64,000 nt of DNA. It comes from Siderastrea siderea (Eukaryota > Cnidaria > Anthozoa > Scleractinia > Rhizangiidae). A program made the translations under genes and the position numbers. The notes under the pieces are model-generated. The model saw only the letters and a list, made by a program, of their open reading frames with translations, was not told the origin of the DNA and made no database searches. Location: NCBI GenBank assembly GCA_964030785.1, contig CAXIQD010000332.1, positions 47,847-111,846 of the forward strand, written 5' to 3'. Positions within the stretch are counted from its first letter, which is position 1. Every line of letters begins with the position of its first letter. Positions 59,521 to 64,000 of the stretch are shown piece by piece.

Positions 59521-60333
59521 CCCATGGAGGGGAGGGAAGGGAAGATCGATGGTGTGAGCATGCTCTCGAATATACAGTTTTCTAAAGAAGGAATCCGTCC
59601 GTGTATGAAGAGCATATGGCGTGGGACCTATAAGACCAATATCTGCGCTGAAGTCTAAGGCCCTGATGGTCTACCGTCCATAGCAGTGCTCTGAGCGAAA
59701 CCGAGCTCGTTCTCCTCAACCATGAGAAGGCGGAGAAATATCGCACAACCAACTGTCACCTGACAAACAAGGGAGTTATAATTAGTTTCTAGAGAAGCTG
59801 TGGTGCTGCATCGGTGGGGAAGCGAAACACAAAACTTTGAATTTATCAACTGAGTTGATAAGGTAACTTGAGCCACCGTGAAGAGATTGAAAGCTGACGT
59901 TTTGAGCGTTAGCCATTCGTCACAAGGATGGTTCTCCACCTTCGTCACCTGCACTGCTCAGAAGATCAGGCGGAAAGCGACAAAGAGCCCTGAACATTAG
60001 GACTCCTTGTCATGATAAGTTTCAACATGAGTTGAGTTTCAAACTCAACTTAATTTTGAGTTTCATGTATAAAAGTGTAATCCGCTAAGTTTGCCATAAA
60101 ATGGTTTCACAAGCTTATAAAGAATGAAAAGGACGGTTCCGGCACCCCTGGCCACACCCCTGGTTTGGGCTTGAGTAAACTCAACATACATTTTTACATT
60201 CTTACTCCTGTCTTGACCAATTTTTGAAGACCAATACATAGAAACCTAATAATAATTCTTTTTCAAAGCCCTAGTAACAGGCAAGGTTTTGGCAAGGCTT
60301 CACTGCCTCTAATGATACTGATAAATACATAAA

Positions 60334-60787
60334 TACCGTAAACTGCCATTTATAAGCCCAACCGCTTACAAGCCCCCCCGGCTTATATAGGCCCATCTAC
60401 CTGTAAACAAAAAAATACATCCGGTTATAAGTTCCCCTGGATATAAGTCGCCCTCCAGTTTTCCCTGATTCCTTAATATTAAGCACTCTCACAGAACACT
60501 GCGAAGATGAACTCTGAGCTTCTGTTTTGTTACTTTCCGGTTACGTTCGCGTTGTTACAGTTTTGATTTTGTTTTTAAAATTGAAATGAATTCGATTTAT
60601 TATGACGTTTCAAAGGTTAATTAAAAACTGGTAAATTAAAAACGTATTTCGATCAACACTGCTGTGGCTCATTTCGAAACTTATAAGCCCCCCCCCCCCC
60701 AGATATAAGCCCCTCCGTTTATAAGTCAACCCAAAACCCCTTACAAAGTTGTATAAGCCTAGGGTTTATAAGCGGCAGTTGACGGTA
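60334..60787. mobile_element. Nested MITE with TACCGTAAACTGCC-type ends
   Basis: Left TACCGTAAACTGCCATTTATAAGCC and right GGTTTATAAGCGGCAGTTGACGGTA are imperfect inverted complements. The interior repeats TATAAGCCC words with C runs. Confidence 0.75.
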
Positions 60788-60859
60788 ATCGGTCCTTGGG
60801 TCCACAGGTTTTCAAAGTTCTCATTGCTTTGTTATTGTTTGTTTGTTTTTTGCTTGCTT

Positions 60860-60901
60860 GTTTTTTGTTTTTGTTTTTGTTTTTGTTTTTGTTTTTGTTT
60901 C
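60860..60901. repeat. (TTTTTG)n microsatellite
   Basis: About seven near-perfect units. Confidence 0.9.
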
Positions 60902-62142
60902 CTGTGCATTTCCCCCTCCAGGGTCAAACCCGACGTCAGGTAAAATCAAGTGCGTGACATTTTGTTGCGTGACTCAAAGTAAACAGGCTTGTAAGCTTTC
61001 GGCAAGAAATTATCGTAACGAAATTTTGCAACGAATACAGATTAAGAAAAGACGTCTTATAAGAGAAAACTGTTTTGAAATTCAAATAAGGCAAAATCAT
61101 TTTATTCGTGGAGGTTCTTGATTTTAACAAAAGGAGGCGCGATGGAAATAAGTCATTTGGGTTGATTGCCAATACGCGATGCTTCAGTGATGTTGTTGAC
61201 CCCGGACGCCAAGATGGTTATTATGAAAGAGGACGCACAGAACCTGATATTTAGACAATACCATATTCAGGTGAGCTAGACATTACCTTTCCGCTGTGGA
61301 TTACAACCGAATACCAACCAAAATAGAAGAAATGTCCACATTTTCGGTTGTTTGGTCGGAGGTATGTGCCAATTGTTGACGTGTTAATGTTGTGATTATC
61401 GGGATTTTGAGAGCGTTTGTACTCGGCGCTGATAAAAAGCCCGGAACTAATTTTTAAGCCTGGTGTAAGAACGGCATTTTCTCTTTCAAGAATTCTAAAT
61501 TTCAAGTGATTCGGTGTTTTACCGGGGAGGGATATTTTCTCTTGAAAAACTGTGCCAAATTGAGAATTCAAAGCAAGCGAATTTTAGTGGTTTTCAGCAG
61601 CCTGCCATGACCTTGAAAACTAATCCACAGAAGAATAATTTGACTCAAATTACTTTTAAACTCTTCAACAGCAAATTTCTAAGCTCAAAATAGGATTTTT
61701 CCATGACGCGAATTAAACAGAGCGAGGTTTACGAGAAGGTATGATTTGCCTTTATTCGGGGTGTTTGTAGAGACACGTAGTGCGGTAACGGTTTTTTGAT
61801 TTTTTGGAGGTTTAAAAATAGTTTCTCAACAAAAAATGCCACCACGTTTCTAGAGCTACCATAAGGTATCTCTGAGCGAAAAACGGAGAATTTTGATTTT
61901 TCATCATGTGCCACATATTTTCGATTTCAATCGGTCTTAGTGGACATTGCCTCTTAAGTTCTTTTGTGACGTTAAACCAAGTAAAGGACATCGAAATGAT
62001 TCGGTCGAGGCCGATTTCATATTGTCGATTCGGATCGAGAATTATCGGATTATTGTATTTAATTATGAAATCGCTTGGTTTATTACCATTTCTGTCTTTA
62101 ACGGAATGACTGGATAATACGATTTGTCTATTCATTATATGA

Positions 62143-63039
62143 TTAGTTTAGACTAAAATAGTTTTTGTATATTTTGTTGTATTGTGACCTATTGAGTATT
62201 GAATTTCTCAACAAGATGTCGAGAAGAGCGACGCCTGTATTCCGTAATTCGATGCTGTTATTACCGGCAATCATCGAACCGATGATTATTTCCAGTTTTT
62301 TCATCATTTCTGTCGGATTATTGAAAAACATTACCTGTCTACCTCTCTTTTTTCTTCTCATTTGAGCTTCAGCTTGACTCATTATACCCTTATTTAATTT
62401 TTTGGTAATTAGAGCCGAAAACCCAGGGAGTTGTTTCCGTTTCTCTTTAGCCTTACTCAGGGCCTTGGTAAGATAAGATTTCCTCTTTATGTCATTCATA
62501 TCTTCTTGTTGAAGTCGTAATTCAATATCATCATAGTTAGGAATTTGAAGTTCATCTAAAGCTTGATTTATTCTGTCCTCTTCAAGAATTTCGTAATCTG
62601 GCACTTCTTCTTCGTATTCAGGGGGAAGATCTTCAGGTTCATACATGTATTCTGGATCTATATACATTTGTTTTTCACCAGATGCTAAATCATTAAGGGC
62701 ATCTTCATAACTTGGAGGCTTTGGAACTAACTGTTTATCATATTGTGGTTTAACTTCTTGACCAAACAGATCTTCTAAACCAAAATCAGGCACTTCATCA
62801 TCAATATCAATTCCATAATCTGGAACAGGTCCCTTTTTCTTTGGTAATCTTCTCAATGGCATTTTTGGAGCTGCGATTTCCCTTAACCCGGATGTGATAG
62901 GCTTGAAAAGTTTCTCTGCTTGAACTTCACCTATTTGATCAGATATCCTTTTTTGTTTTATGGTCTCTCTTACAGCGTTTATTTTTTTACCTAGCTCAGA
63001 TCGTCTCTCAGCTAATTCTTTCCATTTAAGTAAACTCAT
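62143..63039 (-). CDS. PPxY-motif protein of the Polinton
   Basis: 298 residues, intact. Residues 1-45 are a charged helix; 60-150 are acidic and proline-rich with PPSY (108-111) and PPEY (139-142); 185-245 are basic (KAKEKRKQLPG, RRKKRGR); the last 60 are hydrophobic helical. PPxY motifs bind WW domains of NEDD4-type ligases and serve as late domains in retroviruses and in adenovirus protein VI, so a minor capsid or membrane-interacting role is plausible but unproven. It stops 7 bases before the penton candidate and is divergent from the ATPase across a 130-base promoter region. Confidence 0.7.
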   Translation of the reverse strand: MSLLKWKELAERRSELGKKINAVRETIKQKRISDQIGEVQAEKLFKPITSGLREIAAPKMPLRRLPKKKGPVPDYGIDIDDEVPDFGLEDLFGQEVKPQYDKQLVPKPPSYEDALNDLASGEKQMYIDPEYMYEPEDLPPEYEEEVPDYEILEEDRINQALDELQIPNYDDIELRLQQEDMNDIKRKSYLTKALSKAKEKRKQLPGFSALITKKLNKGIMSQAEAQMRRKKRGRQVMFFNNPTEMMKKLEIIIGSMIAGNNSIELRNTGVALLDILLRNSILNRSQYNKIYKNYFSLN

Positions 63040-63169
63040 TATATCATTTGTTTACATAAAAGTTCCGTTTTTTGTTTGTTTGTAAAAATTAGGATTATCA
63101 TATATAAAAACGCTCGCATAGCGAGTCGCATAGCGTGATATGATGAGTCACTAATCAAAAGTTTATGTA
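63040..63169. promoter_or_regulatory. Divergent promoter region with hairpin
   Basis: It separates the leftward PPxY gene from the rightward ATPase gene. It has TATATAA-like words at both sides and an ACGCTCGCATAGCGAG stem-loop with the repeat CGCATAGCG (63110-63136). The function is inferred from position. Confidence 0.5.
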
Positions 63170-63796
63170 ATGTATTATCATATGAAGATTTACAATTATG
63201 ACATTGAAGATTCTGAAAATAACAATTTCGTTCAATTACACGATTTCATGCCTGACAGAACCTTCCGATTGCTTCTCGCATCTCCAAGTGGAGGAGGAAA
63301 AACCAACCTTCTACTTGATATGATCTACAGGTTATTGTTCTTTGACAAGATATACCTTTACGCTCGCAATCTACAGCAAAGCAAATATAAGCACCTGTTG
63401 AAATCTTTGGAACCAATATCAAAAGAGGTCGGTTATGATGTGATAGAAGCGAGTAACAATGATGTAATCCCTTTGACAGATTTGTCTGATGAAGGTCAAA
63501 AACTGGTGATCTTCGATGATTATTTGAATACAGGAAAGAAAAACGACGAAAGGATAAGAGATTATTTCACTAATAGCAGAAACAAAAACTGCTCTTGTAT
63601 CTATTTGTTACAAAGTTATTATGGGACAGACAAGACAATCCGTTTGAACTGTTCACATTTTTGTGTTTTTGATTTTCCTTCTAGTAACGAGCAATCGATG
63701 ATTTGTCGAGAACTGAACATAAATAAATCAGATTATCAAAAAGCTACTAAGGATCCATATAGTTTTTTGTATGTTGATAAGGTCAAAAAAATGTAG
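63170..63796 (+). CDS. Polinton genome-packaging ATPase (FtsK/HerA type)
   Basis: 208 residues, intact. Walker A is PSGGGKT at residues 39-45, and Walker B is LVIFDD at 112-117, ended by the usual acidic pair. Downstream, NSRNKNCS and LLQSYY fit the sensor region (the family often has S/T-R-H and Q-S/N there). It is an ATP-driven motor that pumps DNA into capsids in related elements. The ATG at 63170 is followed by another at 63182, which may be used. The length is near normal for Polintons (200-260). Its intact state contrasts with the broken polymerase and capsid genes. Confidence 0.88.
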   Translation: MYYHMKIYNYDIEDSENNNFVQLHDFMPDRTFRLLLASPSGGGKTNLLLDMIYRLLFFDKIYLYARNLQQSKYKHLLKSLEPISKEVGYDVIEASNNDVIPLTDLSDEGQKLVIFDDYLNTGKKNDERIRDYFTNSRNKNCSCIYLLQSYYGTDKTIRLNCSHFCVFDFPSSNEQSMICRELNINKSDYQKATKDPYSFLYVDKVKKM

Positions 63797-63830
63797 CCAA
63801 AAATTTTGAGAAAATCTAAACTAATATTAT

Positions 63831-64000
63831 ATGAGTTATACTAATGGTATCCTTAATCATGATGATTCTCAAGGACAAGGTCAGATAGGCCCTAGAGGGT
63901 TGCCTGGGTTACCTAGTCCTAAAGGCGATAAAGGTGATAAAGGTGATAAAGGCGATAAGGGTTCAAAAGGTGATAAAGGGCCACAAGGACCCCAGGGCCT
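63831..64000 (+). CDS. Collagen-like protein, truncated by the window edge
   Basis: It starts at ATG 63831, 34 bases after the ATPase stop, behind TCTAAACTAATATTAT. After about 20 non-repetitive residues (MSYTNGILNHDDSQ first) comes G-x-y repetition: GPRGLPG, then KGDKGDKGDK-type triplets, then GPQGPQG, still open at 64000. Collagen-like fibre proteins are known from virophages and giant viruses; here one seems to be a virion surface or fibre protein. Only 56 codons are visible. Confidence 0.82.
   Translation, partial: MSYTNGILNHDDSQGQGQIGPRGLPGLPSPKGDKGDKGDKGDKGSKGDKGPQGPQG

Larger units (their letters stand above)
57560..61195. other. Interior of the TTAA element, mostly non-coding
   Basis: No frame over about 100 codons. 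It holds a decayed transposase-like fragment (59343-59520), a nested MITE (60334-60787) and a T/G microsatellite (60860-60901). Confidence 0.5.
56810..61953. mobile_element. TTAA-flanked DNA element with about 750-base inverted ends
   Basis: TTAA stands on both sides (56806-56809 and 61954-61957). The ends start GAGGGGATGTCCACTAA (left) and GAGGCAATGTCCACTAA (right, reverse strand). Homology of the inverted ends continues to about 57560 and back to 61195, with shared blocks such as CATACCTTCTCGTAAAC and a 70-100 codon frame (MNSQFGTVFQ) on opposite strands. TTAA targets fit piggyBac or Kolobok superfamilies. No intact transposase is present, so the element is non-autonomous or decayed. Confidence 0.85.
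56226..62135 (-). pseudogene. Penton/minor-capsid candidate split by a transposon
   Basis: The 5' part is 62135 to about 61958 (starts MNRQIVLSSHSVKDR; contains SDFIIKYNNPIILDP and EIGLDRI, typical of the Polinton minor capsid). The 3' part is 56809-56226 (contains RYSTDSGANWTEI and FNPGVWNYVDFDNLI, ending REKLM). The two parts are separated by the 5,144-base element at 56810-61953, at a TTAA site. No other break was noticed in either part. Confidence 0.82.
46856..64000. mobile_element. Polinton (Maverick/adintovirus-like) element, right part beyond the window
   Basis: The element is recognised by its gene set: protein-primed type B DNA polymerase, retroviral-type integrase, packaging ATPase, major-capsid and penton candidates, plus small Polinton-associated proteins. 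Most genes read leftward; the ATPase and a collagen-like gene read rightward from 63170. No adenain-type protease is seen in this part and it may lie beyond 64000. Broken genes (polymerase, integrase, major capsid, penton, a small capsid-associated frame) mean that this copy is not autonomous. It behaves as an integrated relic of a virus-like element of an invertebrate host. Confidence 0.92.

Noticed and set aside
61251..61571. 106-codon minus-strand frame and its partner at 57180-57413
   Set aside because: They are mirrored because they lie in the inverted ends of the TTAA element. No known domain is present, so I treat them as terminal-repeat sequence and not as genes.
1..64000. CRISPR array or bacterial defence system
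   Set aside because: None of the repeats has a spacer pattern, and gene structure with introns indicates a eukaryote.

Overview
The window looks like nuclear DNA of a marine invertebrate, most likely a cnidarian and probably a stony coral. The grounds are spliced genes with GT-AG introns, many short inverted-repeat transposons, a CR1/L2-like LINE, a tRNA-derived SINE-like tail and a large Polinton (Maverick). The species cannot be fixed from sequence alone. No rRNA gene, complete tRNA gene, CRISPR array or bacterial operon was seen.

Layout. 1-3367 is one copy of a 3,367-base segment that recurs, apparently base for base, at 36813-40179. It holds a gene fragment built from short phase-0 micro-exons. 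4363-6636 is an intact 757-residue open frame with a Crypton-type tyrosine recombinase core, followed by a RING protein at 7714-8109. 15200-24000 holds the best host gene: nine exons whose phases all fit and which add up to exactly 824 codons. It encodes a short tandem peptide repeat, a staphylococcal-nuclease-like domain with its catalytic residues, and a C-terminal SET domain. 24880-30610 is a tandem duplication whose first unit was split by a 5'-truncated LINE. 32374-36673 is a seven-copy 626-base satellite. A 200-base assembly gap lies at 40801-41000. 41001-46855 is mostly repeats, ending in a second LINE fragment.

From 46856 to the right edge lies a Polinton of at least 17 kb, apparently inserted into that LINE fragment. 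On the minus strand it has a protein-primed type B DNA polymerase (broken), small zinc-finger proteins, a retroviral-type integrase (one stop), a parvovirus-type phospholipase A2 protein, a zinc-ribbon protein, a double-jelly-roll major capsid candidate (frameshifted), a minor-capsid/penton candidate and a PPxY-motif protein. On the plus strand it has an intact packaging ATPase and the start of a collagen-like protein. The penton candidate is split by a 5,144-base element flanked by TTAA with about 750-base inverted ends. The Polinton is therefore a decaying copy with a mixture of intact and dead genes.

The points most worth following are the SNase-SET fusion gene, the Ski/Dac-like plus tyrosine-recombinase protein, the duplication with an inverted edge, the homogeneous satellite, and the Polinton's PLA2, collagen and PPxY genes with a shared TATA-like motif before their start codons.
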